Below, piece after piece: positions 36,002 to 45,612 of a stretch of DNA of 54,704 bases. The DNA comes from Aphodousia faecalis (GTDB lineage Bacteria; Pseudomonadota; Gammaproteobacteria; Burkholderiales; Burkholderiaceae_F), in NCBI GenBank assembly GCA_018712705.1, contig DVGM01000008.1:1-54704 (forward strand), read 5' to 3'. Position 1 is the stretch's first letter. Each line of letters starts with the position of its first letter. The notes under the pieces were generated by a model that ran no database searches, was not told where the DNA came from, and saw nothing but the letters and a program-made list of their open reading frames with translations. Both the position numbers and the translations under genes were made by a program.

Positions 36002-37384
36002 TTACCTTTTATTGTTTATTCGACCGGCCCAAACAACCAATATTAAGACAGGGATACCGATAACAGCGGTTCCGATAAAAAATAGGTTATAGCCGACACT
36101 TTCCACAACAAAACCGGAAAAGCCAGCTAAAAACTTCGGCAACAACAACATGATTGAACTGAATAAAGCATACTGTGTGGCGGTGTAGGCTACGTTGGTC
36201 AAACCCGACAGGTAGGCCAAAAAAGCCACTGATGCGATTCCCGCCGCCAGGTTATCAGCGCTCACTGTTAATACTAAATAAGGAAGATGATGCCCTTGGG
36301 TTGCCAACCATGAAAAGAGTAAATTGGTCAAAGCTGAGAGCAATCCGCCTAAAAATAAAGTTTTTATGACGCCCACACGGGCACTGATAAGTCCGCCCAG
36401 AAATGCGCCTACCAACGTCATCACAACACCAAACACTTTAGAAACCGCGGCGACCTCTTCTTTTGTAAATCCCAAATCCTGATAAAAAGGATTGGCCATT
36501 ACACCCATTACAACATCTGAGATCCTGTACGTTGCAATCAAGCACAAAACAATAACAGCGTGCCAGCGGAAACGAATGAAAAAATCCATAAACGGCATAC
36601 AAGCTGCTTCATAAAACCACACGTACAGATTAACCATCCGTTCAGACCAATGAGGATGCTTCTGTCGACATTCCAAGCGATGTTTAACGGTCTGCTCTGA
36701 GGTTGTTTCTCTTACATTGTTTGTTGGTTCCGGAGACAATACAACCGTCACAACACCGACAGCCATACTCAAAGCCATTACACAGTAGGCAGCCTTCCAG
36801 GCCTGCGGGTCGTAACCACTTTCCACAGTTGTAAAAAAGGCCGCTAAGGCTAAGGCTCCTGCTCCGGCCCATATCATGGCCAGTCGATAGCCAGTTTGAT
36901 AAGTTGCCGCTAATGCAGCTTGCTCCGATATGTCAGCACTTTCAATACGGTAGGCGTCCAAAGCAATATCTTGTGTAGCTGAAGCAAAGGCTGTCAGCGC
37001 TGTAAAACCAATCATTAACGACAGATTCTTCTGTGGATCTGTAAAGCCCATTGCCAATAGACTGCATAAAACCACACATTGGGAGAATAAAAGCCAGGAG
37101 CGTCTTCGTCCCATTAAAGTAGTCAAAAAAGGGATACGGAGCTTATCGACGAGGGGCGCCCACAGCCATTTAAATCCGTAAGCCAATCCCACCCAAGTGA
37201 CCATACCGATTGTACTGAGTTCGATTCCAGCTTCTCTTAACCAAAACGACAGCGTTCCTAAAACCAAAAGCAATGGCAAACCAGAGGAAAAGCCCAGAAA
37301 AAACATTCTCAGAGCCGGCACTTTGGTGTATACACGTAAAGCTGCCAACCAAGGATGTTGCGAGGCTTTAGAGAGTAAAAACAT
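36002..37384 (-). CDS. ampG: AmpG-like muropeptide permease (MFS)
   Basis: This 460-residue major-facilitator protein has about 12-14 membrane segments. It resembles AmpG, which brings anhydro-muropeptides into the cytoplasm for recycling. The N-terminal FSSGLPLLLVLGTLSFWLREAGI and the GRRRSWLLFSQ loop are typical. The ATG at 37384 matches the family N-terminus; a start at 37420 lacks a binding site. The gene begins just upstream of the rsuA stop (within 3 bases), so the two are probably co-transcribed. Confidence 0.85.
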   Translation of the reverse strand: MFLLSKASQHPWLAALRVYTKVPALRMFFLGFSSGLPLLLVLGTLSFWLREAGIELSTIGMVTWVGLAYGFKWLWAPLVDKLRIPFLTTLMGRRRSWLLFSQCVVLCSLLAMGFTDPQKNLSLMIGFTALTAFASATQDIALDAYRIESADISEQAALAATYQTGYRLAMIWAGAGALALAAFFTTVESGYDPQAWKAAYCVMALSMAVGVVTVVLSPEPTNNVRETTSEQTVKHRLECRQKHPHWSERMVNLYVWFYEAACMPFMDFFIRFRWHAVIVLCLIATYRISDVVMGVMANPFYQDLGFTKEEVAAVSKVFGVVMTLVGAFLGGLISARVGVIKTLFLGGLLSALTNLLFSWLATQGHHLPYLVLTVSADNLAAGIASVAFLAYLSGLTNVAYTATQYALFSSIMLLLPKFLAGFSGFVVESVGYNLFFIGTAVIGIPVLILVVWAGRINNKR

Positions 37385-37386
37385 CT

Positions 37387-38076
37387 TTAAATCAGTTCCT
37401 CTCGTCGAATAAAGCGCCATTTCGAAGCTGTGAGATCATCTGGCAAATGATAGTTACCCAAAGCTACTCGATGAAGGGCGCTGACACGATTGCCCACGGC
37501 CGCCACCATACGTTTAACCTGATGGTACTTCCCTTGAGTTATTTGCATTTCAAAAACATGATCATCAATTTGAACCAGATCATCCGCAGCTACTTTCTCA
37601 CGCTCACCATCGAGCATAACCCCTTCTAATAGACGCCCGAACATCTCTTGAGTCATCGCATGTTTAGCTGTCACCCGATAGATCTTGGAGACATGCTTTT
37701 TAGGGTGTGTCAAGCGATGAATCAAGGCACCGTCATCTGTCAGTATTAAAAGACCGGTGGTATCTTCATCTAAACGTCCAACCGGTTGCACTCCCCGATT
37801 TCTTAAAGGAGCAGGCAGCAGTGATAAAACGGAAGGGTGATGCAATGGCTTTCGCGAGCATTCATAACCGGCTGGTTTATTCATTGCAATAATCGCTTTT
37901 TCAACGTAAGGCCAATTCACTCCATCCACACTAAAAATCAGACCATTGACGTCAAAATCACTTTGGGGATCCTCAACAACCGTTTGATTAATCGTTACGT
38001 GACCGTTTACGATGAGTCCCTTGCATTCATGACGTGTGCCAAAACCTTGCGTAAAAAGAATCTGTTCGAGCCGCAT
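37387..38076 (-). CDS. rsuA: 16S rRNA pseudouridine synthase RsuA-like
   Basis: This 229-residue enzyme belongs to the RsuA/RluB/E/F family; RsuA makes pseudouridine 516 in 16S rRNA. An N-terminal S4 RNA-binding domain (RLEQILFTQGFGTRHECKGLIVNGHVTIN) precedes the catalytic motif VGRLDEDTTGLLILTDDG with the catalytic Asp. GAGGT 7 bases before the ATG at 38076 supports that start over a GTG 6 bases earlier. It follows xthA by 2 bases. The exact target base is inferred from the RsuA-like length. Confidence 0.87.
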   Translation of the reverse strand: MRLEQILFTQGFGTRHECKGLIVNGHVTINQTVVEDPQSDFDVNGLIFSVDGVNWPYVEKAIIAMNKPAGYECSRKPLHHPSVLSLLPAPLRNRGVQPVGRLDEDTTGLLILTDDGALIHRLTHPKKHVSKIYRVTAKHAMTQEMFGRLLEGVMLDGEREKVAADDLVQIDDHVFEMQITQGKYHQVKRMVAAVGNRVSALHRVALGNYHLPDDLTASKWRFIRREELI

Positions 38077-38078
38077 TC

Positions 38079-38846
38079 TCACACCTCATAGTCAACGATC
38101 AGAGGCGCGTGGTCAGAAAATTTCTCTTCACTATAAACCGACGTATGACGAGCTTTTTGAGCCAGAGCACTTGTTGCGATTTGATAATCGATTCGCCAAC
38201 CAACATTCTTGGCACGAGCCTGTCCTCTCTGACTCCACCATGTGTATTGTTCTTTTGTTGGTTCCAACAATCGAAACACATCTACCCAGCCTTCTGAAAA
38301 AAGATTCGTCAGCCATTGTCTTTCTTCGGGCAAGAAACCCGAATGAGTTAAGTTGCCTTTCCAGTTCTTAAGATCGATTTCTTTGTGAGCGATATTGACA
38401 TCACCGCAAAATACGATGTCTTTTTCACTGTTTTTCAATTCTTGGAGATGCGTCCAAAACGCATCTAAGAAACGATATTTAGCCAACTGTCGTTCCGGAG
38501 AACTTGTTCCTGAGGGAAAGTAGACCGAAACAATTTTGTAATGATCAAACTCTGCACAGACATAGCGGCCTTCAGCATCAAATTCTTCATTTCCAAATCC
38601 AATCTGAACCGAGATAGGCTCCTGTTTGCAATAAAGCGCTACGCCGGAATACCCTCTTTTCTGTGCTGTATGCATATAGAGGTGATAGCCCTGATCATGC
38701 AACACCTCCGAACTAAAATCCGAGGTTTGTCCTTTGAGTTCTTGCACACACAATACATCGGCTTGCTGTTGATCGAACCATTGCCAAAAATTTTTCTTTG
38801 CAGCCGATCTCAAGCCATTTGCATTGAAGGTGATTATGCGTAACAT
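38079..38846 (-). CDS. xthA: Exodeoxyribonuclease III
   Basis: This is an AP-endonuclease/exonuclease III family enzyme, 255 residues, that cuts DNA at abasic sites in base-excision repair. Visible are MLRIITFNANGLRSA at the start, the metal-binding Glu in VLCVQELKGQ, FCGDVNIAH, and the late SDHAPLIVDYEV with the catalytic Asp-His pair. The length is normal. The start MLRII matches the family; an earlier ATG 12 bases upstream is possible. It is divergent from pyrE. Confidence 0.93.
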   Translation of the reverse strand: MLRIITFNANGLRSAAKKNFWQWFDQQQADVLCVQELKGQTSDFSSEVLHDQGYHLYMHTAQKRGYSGVALYCKQEPISVQIGFGNEEFDAEGRYVCAEFDHYKIVSVYFPSGTSSPERQLAKYRFLDAFWTHLQELKNSEKDIVFCGDVNIAHKEIDLKNWKGNLTHSGFLPEERQWLTNLFSEGWVDVFRLLEPTKEQYTWWSQRGQARAKNVGWRIDYQIATSALAQKARHTSVYSEEKFSDHAPLIVDYEV

Positions 38847-38871
38847 GTTTTTTCTCATTAAAATTTGAATG

Positions 38872-38900
38872 TTGGGGTAATTATCCTTAATCGTTAGAAT
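38872..38900 (+). promoter_or_regulatory. Likely sigma70 promoter of pyrE
   Basis: TTGGGG (38872-38877) and TAGAAT (38895-38900) are spaced by 17 bases and lie 18 bases before the pyrE start. Confidence 0.45.
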
Positions 38901-38918
38901 TTTTGTCGGACTTCTATT

Positions 38919-39593
38919 ATGTCTTTACAACATCAATTTATTGAATTTGCTCTTGATACGAATGTGCTTCGTTTCGGTGAATTCAAAACCAAAGCCGGTC
39001 GTCTCTCGCCTTATTTTTTCAATCTTGGGCTTTTTAATACCGGTAAAACATTGGGAAAATTAGCTGAGTTTTACGCTCAAACTCTTCTTACCGCTCGCAA
39101 AGAAGGCAAAATTGAGTTTGATATGATCTTTGGCCCAGCATACAAAGGCATCCCCTTGGCTGCGGCCGTTGCAGTAAAGTTATCAGAGATGGGATGTGAC
39201 ATCCCCTATGCCTTTAACCGCAAAGAAGCAAAGGATCACGGGGAAGGCGGCATGATCATCGGTGCTCCTCTTAAGGGCAAAGTCATCGTTATTGATGACG
39301 TTATTTCCGCCGGAACATCCGTTCGTGAATCCGTCAAATTAATTCAAGCGGCCGGTGCTCAAGCCAGCGGCGTTCTGATTGCGCTTGATCGCATGGAAAA
39401 AGGTGGAAATGCAGAACAAATGACAGAAGTTTCAGCGGTTCAGGATGTGATTAACACATTCCATATGCCCGTTATTTCTATCATCAATCTGAAAGACTTA
39501 TTGGCCTTTATGGACGAAGATACCCCCATGGCTCAACAGGCCAGGGCCTATAAAAAAGCGGTCCAAGACTACCGGGATCGTTACGGTGCCTAA
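38919..39593 (+). CDS. pyrE: Orotate phosphoribosyltransferase
   Basis: PyrE makes orotidine monophosphate from orotate and PRPP in pyrimidine synthesis. The 224-residue protein has the PRPP-binding motif VIVIDDVISAGTSVRES, the AYNRKEAKDHGEGG-like loop (here AFNRKEAKDHGEGG) and FGPAYKGIPLA. The length is slightly above the usual 213. It forms a single unit with its own promoter and terminator. Confidence 0.96.
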   Translation: MSLQHQFIEFALDTNVLRFGEFKTKAGRLSPYFFNLGLFNTGKTLGKLAEFYAQTLLTARKEGKIEFDMIFGPAYKGIPLAAAVAVKLSEMGCDIPYAFNRKEAKDHGEGGMIIGAPLKGKVIVIDDVISAGTSVRESVKLIQAAGAQASGVLIALDRMEKGGNAEQMTEVSAVQDVINTFHMPVISIINLKDLLAFMDEDTPMAQQARAYKKAVQDYRDRYGA

Positions 39594-39605
39594 CAAACAA
39601 TTTTG

Positions 39606-39643
39606 AAAAAAGCCTCTTGGCTGATAACCAAGAGGCTTTTTTT
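39606..39643. terminator. Bidirectional terminator between pyrE and gatB
   Basis: AAAAAGCCTCTTGG pairs with CCAAGAGGCTTTTT around a short loop. T runs on both strands let it serve pyrE and the convergent gatB. Confidence 0.92.
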
Positions 39644-39644
39644 A

Positions 39645-41090
39645 TTAGGCTAATTTTTTACGCAACAGTTGATTGACCTGAGCGGGGTTAGCCTTACCTT
39701 TACTGGCCTTCATCACCTGTCCGACCAAACCGTTGAGAGCCTTTTCTTTACCGGCGCGGAACTCTTCAACATTCTTGGGATTATTAGCAATAACTTCGTC
39801 AACAATCTTTTCGATTGCTCCAGTATCCGAAATTTGCTTCAAGCCCAACCGATCAATCAGAGCATCCACACTTTCCTCGCTACCATCCATAATAGCGGCA
39901 AAGATCTTCTTAGCTCCCTTATTATTGACGGTATTGTCCAACACACGGGTAATCAATTGAGAAAGCTTCTCCGGAGTAACCGGTAAAGTCTCAACAGTCA
40001 TTTCTGACTGATTCAATGCAGCTGATACTTCTCCCATCACCCAATTGGCTGCAATCTTCTTATCACTAACTTTATCTGCCACTGACAAGTAATAGTCAGC
40101 TAATGCCTTCGAAGAAGTTAAGATGGAAGCGTCGTATTCAGACAAGCCTAATTCTCCGATCAAACGAGCGCGCATTTGTTCGGGCAATTCCGGCATCTCA
40201 GAGCGAACCTGCTCAAGCCAATCGTCGGAAATATCCAACGGGAGCAAATCCGGATCCGGGAAGTAACGATAGTCCATTGAATCTTCTTTGGAACGCATTT
40301 CACGCGTTTCACCGGTATCTGGATTGTAGAGTCTTGTGGCTTGAACAACTTTTCCGCCGTCTTCAATTAGTTCAATCTGACGGCGAACCTCATATTCAAT
40401 AGCTTCCTGCAAGAATCGGAATGAATTCAGGTTCTTAATCTCACAACGCGTGCCGAACTCTTTTTGTCCAACAGGGCGGACACTGACATTGGCGTCACAA
40501 CGGAAATTACCGTTTTGCATATCTCCGTGACTGATGCCAAGCCAAACAACCAGCGCATGCAAAGTTCTTGCATAAGCCACGGCTTCCTCTGCAGAACGCA
40601 GTTCCGGCTCCGTCACGATTTCCAACAAGGGAGTCCCAGCACGATTTAAGTCGATACCACTTTGTCCGACCTCCAAACCATGCACACTCTTACCGGCATC
40701 TTCTTCAAGGTGAGCTCGCGTCAAATTGAGTGTTTTCATATACGGTTCACCCTTCTTGGGTGTAACCATGAAAGATACTTGACCGCCGATAACAATTGGC
40801 CACTCAAACTGACTGATCTGATAACCCTTGGGCAAATCAGGGTAAAAATAGTTTTTTCGGTCAAAGATGGAGCGGGAAGCAACCTTAGCTCCAATCGCTA
40901 AACCGAACTTCATAGCTTTTTCAACAGCTCCCCTATTTAAAACAGGTAGGGTTCCCGGTAAGGCTAAATCCACAACACAAGCATGTGTGTTGGGTTCCGC
41001 ACCAAAATCTGTTGAAGCGGCTGAAAAGATTTTCGTTTTGGTCGAAAGCTGAACGTGAGTTTCAAGACCGATCACAACTTCCCATTGCAT
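39645..41090 (-). CDS. gatB: Asp/Glu-tRNA amidotransferase subunit B
   Basis: GatB is the kinase and tRNA-binding subunit of the GatCAB complex that makes Gln-tRNA(Gln) or Asn-tRNA(Asn). The 481-residue protein starts MQWEVVIGLETHVQL with the metal-binding motif, has YFYPDLPKGYQISQ and SMDYRYFPDPDL, and ends in the YqeY-like helical domain. ATG 41090 has GGAAG upstream; the open frame reaches 41147 but without a site. It is the third gene of gatC-gatA-gatB. Confidence 0.97.
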   Translation of the reverse strand: MQWEVVIGLETHVQLSTKTKIFSAASTDFGAEPNTHACVVDLALPGTLPVLNRGAVEKAMKFGLAIGAKVASRSIFDRKNYFYPDLPKGYQISQFEWPIVIGGQVSFMVTPKKGEPYMKTLNLTRAHLEEDAGKSVHGLEVGQSGIDLNRAGTPLLEIVTEPELRSAEEAVAYARTLHALVVWLGISHGDMQNGNFRCDANVSVRPVGQKEFGTRCEIKNLNSFRFLQEAIEYEVRRQIELIEDGGKVVQATRLYNPDTGETREMRSKEDSMDYRYFPDPDLLPLDISDDWLEQVRSEMPELPEQMRARLIGELGLSEYDASILTSSKALADYYLSVADKVSDKKIAANWVMGEVSAALNQSEMTVETLPVTPEKLSQLITRVLDNTVNNKGAKKIFAAIMDGSEESVDALIDRLGLKQISDTGAIEKIVDEVIANNPKNVEEFRAGKEKALNGLVGQVMKASKGKANPAQVNQLLRKKLA

Positions 41091-41104
41091 AACTGTCTTC
41101 CTTT

Positions 41105-42565
41105 TTAGTAACCGGCCGGAATGCGTTTGTGCCAATCCGTCTCGCACTGATAACGATGAGCAATACCCAAAAGCTTGGCTTCATTGAAGCGAGCACTGAC
41201 CAACTGGAAACCCAACGGCAAACCATTGGAGTGAATTCCACAAGGCAATCCCATGCCCGGTAACCCAGCCAAAGAAATCGGCACTGTATAAAGGTCACTC
41301 AAGTAAGCTTGAACCGGGTCACTCTTTTCTCCGAAACGGTAAGCAGGACCGGTAGCCGCCGGGCTGATAATGGCATCGACATCCTTACAAACTGCGTTGA
41401 GCTCATTGGCAATCAGACGACGCACACGTTGAGCCTTAATGTAGTAGGCGTCATAGTAGCCATGAGAAAGAACGTACGTTCCGATCATGATTCGACGCTG
41501 AGGTTCAGCCCCCAACGCTTCTGAACGACTGCGCTTAATCATGTCTTGAATATCGGTGTAGTGCTTGGCTCGGTAACCGTAGCGCACGCCATCGTAGCGG
41601 CTAAGGTTAGAAGATGCTTCAGCACAGGCCACCACGTAATAAACAGGTACGCCTAAATCAACCGTCGGCAACTCGATATCAACGATTTCGGCTCCCATTC
41701 GTTCATAGGTCTTAATCACCTCTTCGATACTGCCGGCTAACTCATCGTCCAAGCCCTTCGCAAACCAACTGCGAGGCACACCGATCTTCACCCCATCCAT
41801 ACTCATGTTCAGATAGCGTGTGAAATCTTCTTTAGGCAGATCTACACAAGTAGAGTCTTTGGGATCAAACTCGATCATCTCGTTCATGACCCAAGCGCAA
41901 TCCTCTGCAGAACGAGCCAATAACCCCGGAGTATCAAGGCTTGAGGCAAAAGCAATAACACCCCAACGACTCGGACGTCCATAGGTTGGTTTTAACCCTG
42001 TCACACCGGTGAAAACCGCCGGTTCACGAATAGAGCCACCCGTGTCCGTACCAGTAGTCACCGGAGCTAAACTTGCAGCCACAGCACTCGAAGAGCCGCC
42101 AGACGATCCTCCAGGAACACAGTTTTTATTCCAAGGATTCAAAACCTTGCCATAGGCAGAATTTTCGTTACCGCCGCCCATTGCAAATTCATCACAATTG
42201 AGTTTACCGAGGCAAACCATGCCGGCTCGATTCAGATTTTCAACAACGGTCGCATTAAACGGGCTCATGTACCCATCAAGCATCTTACTGGCAGCGGTCG
42301 TGGCCCACTCTTTTGTCACAAAAAGATCTTTATGCGCGATAGGAATACCCGTTAAACGAGTCGCATCACCAGATGCAATCCTGGCGTCCGCTTGCTTAGC
42401 CTGTTGCAGCGTAGCCTCTGCTCTAACATCCAAAAAAGCATTCAGATCTTTGTTTTGTTCAATACGATCCAAATAAACTTTAGCCAATTCCACGGCTGAA
42501 ATTTCTTTTTTGGCGAGCTTTTCACTGAGCTCAACCACTGAAGCATGAAAAAGTTCGTTCGACAT
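41105..42565 (-). CDS. gatA: Asp/Glu-tRNA amidotransferase subunit A
   Basis: This amidase-signature subunit frees ammonia from glutamine for the GatCAB reaction. It has 486 residues. Visible are the catalytic Lys segment GIPIAHKDLFVT, the Ser cluster CVPGGSSGGSSSAVAA and GTDTGGSIREPAVFTGVTGLKPTYG with the catalytic Ser-cisSer pair. Its start overlaps the gatC stop by one base. Confidence 0.97.
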   Translation of the reverse strand: MSNELFHASVVELSEKLAKKEISAVELAKVYLDRIEQNKDLNAFLDVRAEATLQQAKQADARIASGDATRLTGIPIAHKDLFVTKEWATTAASKMLDGYMSPFNATVVENLNRAGMVCLGKLNCDEFAMGGGNENSAYGKVLNPWNKNCVPGGSSGGSSSAVAASLAPVTTGTDTGGSIREPAVFTGVTGLKPTYGRPSRWGVIAFASSLDTPGLLARSAEDCAWVMNEMIEFDPKDSTCVDLPKEDFTRYLNMSMDGVKIGVPRSWFAKGLDDELAGSIEEVIKTYERMGAEIVDIELPTVDLGVPVYYVVACAEASSNLSRYDGVRYGYRAKHYTDIQDMIKRSRSEALGAEPQRRIMIGTYVLSHGYYDAYYIKAQRVRRLIANELNAVCKDVDAIISPAATGPAYRFGEKSDPVQAYLSDLYTVPISLAGLPGMGLPCGIHSNGLPLGFQLVSARFNEAKLLGIAHRYQCETDWHKRIPAGY

Positions 42566-42852
42566 TATTCAATCACCTGCGGTACCAAGAAATGACCATC
42601 TGCTTGTTCGGGAGCATTCTTCATATTGTTTTCCCGATCATTGACCTCTCGCACAATGTCCTCACGAAGACGCTGAGAACCATCATGAGGGTGCGGCATC
42701 GGTTCAACCCCATCGGTATCTACAGCCTGAATGCGTTCAATCATTTTGAAAATATTGTTTAATTCGCCCTGCATGCGCACAGCCTCCTCGTCATTTAGTT
42801 CCAAATGACTGAGGTTGGCGATTCGGCGAATATCTTCAAGAGCCAGTGTCAT
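42565..42852 (-). CDS. gatC: Asp/Glu-tRNA amidotransferase subunit C
   Basis: GatC is the small subunit that wraps around and stabilises GatA. It has 95 residues, the normal size, and the family N-terminus ALEDIRRIANLSHLELNDEE, the LNNIFKMIERIQAVDTDGVEPMPHP middle and the REDIV segment. It leads the gatCAB operon and is divergent from rlpA. Confidence 0.95.
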   Translation of the reverse strand: MTLALEDIRRIANLSHLELNDEEAVRMQGELNNIFKMIERIQAVDTDGVEPMPHPHDGSQRLREDIVREVNDRENNMKNAPEQADGHFLVPQVIE

Positions 42853-43079
42853 AGATTAATCCAATAAAACAGTTCATAAAGCCCTCAATAGGGCCACGCT
42901 AACCTGTGAATTCTAATGATTTTTTAATGTATTTAGGAATTCAATATGAAGCCTTGGCTCATAACTCCCCTTCTTTTCAGTTCATGACATTGACAAGAAA
43001 AGTTTCACGATGTTTCGCTGCTTTGCTTTTACGAAAAACTTGGGCAATAATCATTTCACAATTTCAATACTCAACAGTC

Positions 43080-44192
43080 ATGTTAAAGCACCGTTTATTA
43101 TCAGGATTTACCATTATCGCCTCTGCTGTTTTACTGTCAGCTTGTTCCGGAGGCGGCGGATATTTTCAAGATGATGGCCCTCCATCTGGATTTTTTGCTG
43201 ATTCCAATTTCAGCAATCTCCCTGATGCCACCCCAAAATATGAAAAACCGCATAGCGGAGCAAATAACCCCTATACCGTCGGCGGAAAGCGGTACGTGCC
43301 AATCACTGGTGATAAACCCATGACTCAGCGTGGCACCGCTTCTTGGTATGGGAAAAAATTTCATGGAAGAAAAACTTCGACCGGCGAGACATACAACATG
43401 TACGCCATGACCGCAGCTCACAAAACCATGGAACTTCCCAGTTATGCCAAAGTAACCAACTTGAATAACGGGAAAAGTGTCATTGTGAGAGTGAATGACC
43501 GTGGACCGTTTGTCGACAACCGCATCATTGACTTGTCGTACGCCGCGGCTAGCAAACTGGGATACGTAAAAAATGGAACCGCTCCTGTCAAAGTGGAGCG
43601 AATCCGCATGGCTGATATTAAAAACGGACGAGTTCCAGCCACCGCAGGTAGAATTATTCAACTGATTGATGATTCAAAAATCACCGAAAACAGTGCTGAC
43701 ATTGCCGCTATCGCGAGCGTCATCGGTACCGCAGCCACGGTTGTTAAGACCGTTAAACAAAAGCAGGAAGAACATAAACAAACACATGTTCAGCAAGTTC
43801 CTCCTCCCAACACCATTGTGATTGAACCCTCTTCAACCACATCCTTTACGTTGGACGATGTTCCTAATGACTTGCAAGGTGCCGTCAATTTAACGGAAGC
43901 TGCAAAACACGACATGGTAAGCACTGAAGTTAATTTATCTTCCGCTGCGATCGCAGCAACAACCTCCAATCATTGGAGTATTCAAGCCGGAGCATTCGGT
44001 TCTGAGAGTAATGCTAGAAACTACGCTCAAACGGTTCAACAAAAAATAGGACGAAGCGTCAACGTTCATCAAGACGGCAGTTTGTATCGAGTGGTTATCG
44101 GTGAATTTTCCTCCAAAGATGCTGCCTCTTTGGAAGCACAATCACTAGGTGAAATTCTGGGCAAAAAGCTAGTGCCGGTACAACTGCAATAG
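43080..44192 (+). CDS. rlpA: RlpA-like septal ring lytic transglycosylase lipoprotein
   Basis: RlpA cuts glycan strands lacking peptide side chains during cell separation. This 370-residue lipoprotein has a lipobox (LLSAC) near residue 21, a double-psi beta-barrel domain (RGTASWYGKKFHGRKTSTGE through RVNDRGPFVDNRIIDLSYAAA, about 80-165, with the catalytic-type His and Asp), a long linker and a C-terminal SPOR domain (HWSIQAGAFGSESNARNYAQ) that binds denuded glycan at the septum. I chose ATG 43080 because the lipobox is then at the right place; a longer frame from 42906 would bury it. It heads an operon with close spacing. Confidence 0.9.
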   Translation: MLKHRLLSGFTIIASAVLLSACSGGGGYFQDDGPPSGFFADSNFSNLPDATPKYEKPHSGANNPYTVGGKRYVPITGDKPMTQRGTASWYGKKFHGRKTSTGETYNMYAMTAAHKTMELPSYAKVTNLNNGKSVIVRVNDRGPFVDNRIIDLSYAAASKLGYVKNGTAPVKVERIRMADIKNGRVPATAGRIIQLIDDSKITENSADIAAIASVIGTAATVVKTVKQKQEEHKQTHVQQVPPPNTIVIEPSSTTSFTLDDVPNDLQGAVNLTEAAKHDMVSTEVNLSSAAIAATTSNHWSIQAGAFGSESNARNYAQTVQQKIGRSVNVHQDGSLYRVVIGEFSSKDAASLEAQSLGEILGKKLVPVQLQ

Positions 44193-44203
44193 GAGAGCAC
44201 AAA

Positions 44204-45601
44204 ATGCAATTGCAAAAAACAGTCAACGAGTTCTGGAATTTAAAAGCCCAGCCCGCTTTAATGGAATACATAAAAATTCCGGGTAAATCAACGGCCTACG
44301 ACAGATTGTGGCAGGAGCATGGTTTTTTAGAACAATGTTGTGAGTTGGGACAAAAGTGGATACAGGAATGCTTACCGCAAGCCCAAACTGAAATTATCAG
44401 AGAGGACGGCAGAACGCCGTGTTTATTTGTTGACATTCCCGCTACAAGGGACAACTCTGCCGAAAGTGTTGTCTTTTATGGCCATTTGGATAAACAACCT
44501 GAAGCTGGAGGCTGGAGTGAAGGGTTAGGTCCTTGGACACCCGTTGTCAAAAACGGAAAGTTGTACGGCAGGGGGGCGGCGGACGACGGCTACAGCCTTT
44601 TTTCGATGGTGACCTCAGTCTATGCCCTAGAAAAACTCAAGCTAGCTCACCCGAGAATTATCGGTATTTTTGAAACACAAGAAGAATCGGGATCAAACGA
44701 TTTACCGTATTTTTTACGTAAGCTCAAACACCGGTTTGGAGAGCCTAAATTTTTCATTATTTTAGATAATCATTGCGGCGACTACGACCACGTTTGGCTC
44801 AGCACGTCTGTCCGCGGAGTAATTTCCGGAACATTGCGGGTACAAAGTATGCATTACGGAGTGCACTCCGGTACCTACTCCGGCATGGTTCCTGATCCTT
44901 TTGCAATTGCACAGGCTTTAGTGACCCGTCTTCACGACCCAGTAACCGGATTTGTGAAAATTTCCTCGTGTTACGCGGATATTCCTAAAAGACGCCTTGA
45001 GCAATTGAAAAAAGCAAGTAATGTGTTGGGCGATCTTTCTTGGAATCACGCTCCGTTGTTGCCGACCGTCAAAACAAAGTGCACCACTAACCATGAAATC
45101 CTCATTCAAGAAACGTGGAAACCTGCTTTGACGATAATCGGAGTTGACGGCATGCCGAAAATCGAAGATGCCGGAAATGTAATTCAGAGTTCTGTTGCCT
45201 TCAGACTGTCCATGCGCTTGCCTCCAGATATTGATTTTGAAAAGGCTCAAAATGATATTGCACAGACTTTAACAACCAATATTCCTTATGGCTGTCAGGT
45301 GACTTGGCAATACCCAGAGAACCACCCGGGCTGGTCAGCCAAGGGTAATTCAGAAGAAATAGAAAACATTTTTGATGACGCAGCGAAAAAAATTTTCGGC
45401 AAAGAAGCTGTCTTCTTAGGTCAAGGAGGATCTATTCCCATTATTAATACTTTTGAAGAACTCTTCCCCTCTGGTGCCTTTGTTTTAACCGGTGTTTTGG
45501 GACCCCAATCGAATGCTCACGCCCCTGACGAGTCCCTTGATATTGAGTACACCCAAAAGCTATCCGCAGTGATTGCCGAAGCTCTGCATCGCTGTCCTTA
45601 G
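44204..45601 (+). CDS. M20 family metallohydrolase (dipeptidase-like)
   Basis: This 465-residue zinc enzyme belongs to the M20 family, near the CNDP/carnosinase-like dipeptidases. Metal motifs are VVFYGHLDKQPE, GRGAADDGYS with the bridging Asp, and ETQEESGSNDLP with the catalytic Glu pair; a dimerisation lid with MHYGVHSGTYSGM follows. No signal peptide is seen. It begins 11 bases after rlpA with an AGGAG site. It is unrelated in position to the other M20 gene at 12105. The substrate is unknown. Confidence 0.85.
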   Translation: MQLQKTVNEFWNLKAQPALMEYIKIPGKSTAYDRLWQEHGFLEQCCELGQKWIQECLPQAQTEIIREDGRTPCLFVDIPATRDNSAESVVFYGHLDKQPEAGGWSEGLGPWTPVVKNGKLYGRGAADDGYSLFSMVTSVYALEKLKLAHPRIIGIFETQEESGSNDLPYFLRKLKHRFGEPKFFIILDNHCGDYDHVWLSTSVRGVISGTLRVQSMHYGVHSGTYSGMVPDPFAIAQALVTRLHDPVTGFVKISSCYADIPKRRLEQLKKASNVLGDLSWNHAPLLPTVKTKCTTNHEILIQETWKPALTIIGVDGMPKIEDAGNVIQSSVAFRLSMRLPPDIDFEKAQNDIAQTLTTNIPYGCQVTWQYPENHPGWSAKGNSEEIENIFDDAAKKIFGKEAVFLGQGGSIPIINTFEELFPSGAFVLTGVLGPQSNAHAPDESLDIEYTQKLSAVIAEALHRCP

Positions 45602-45612
45602 GAGAAAAGGCA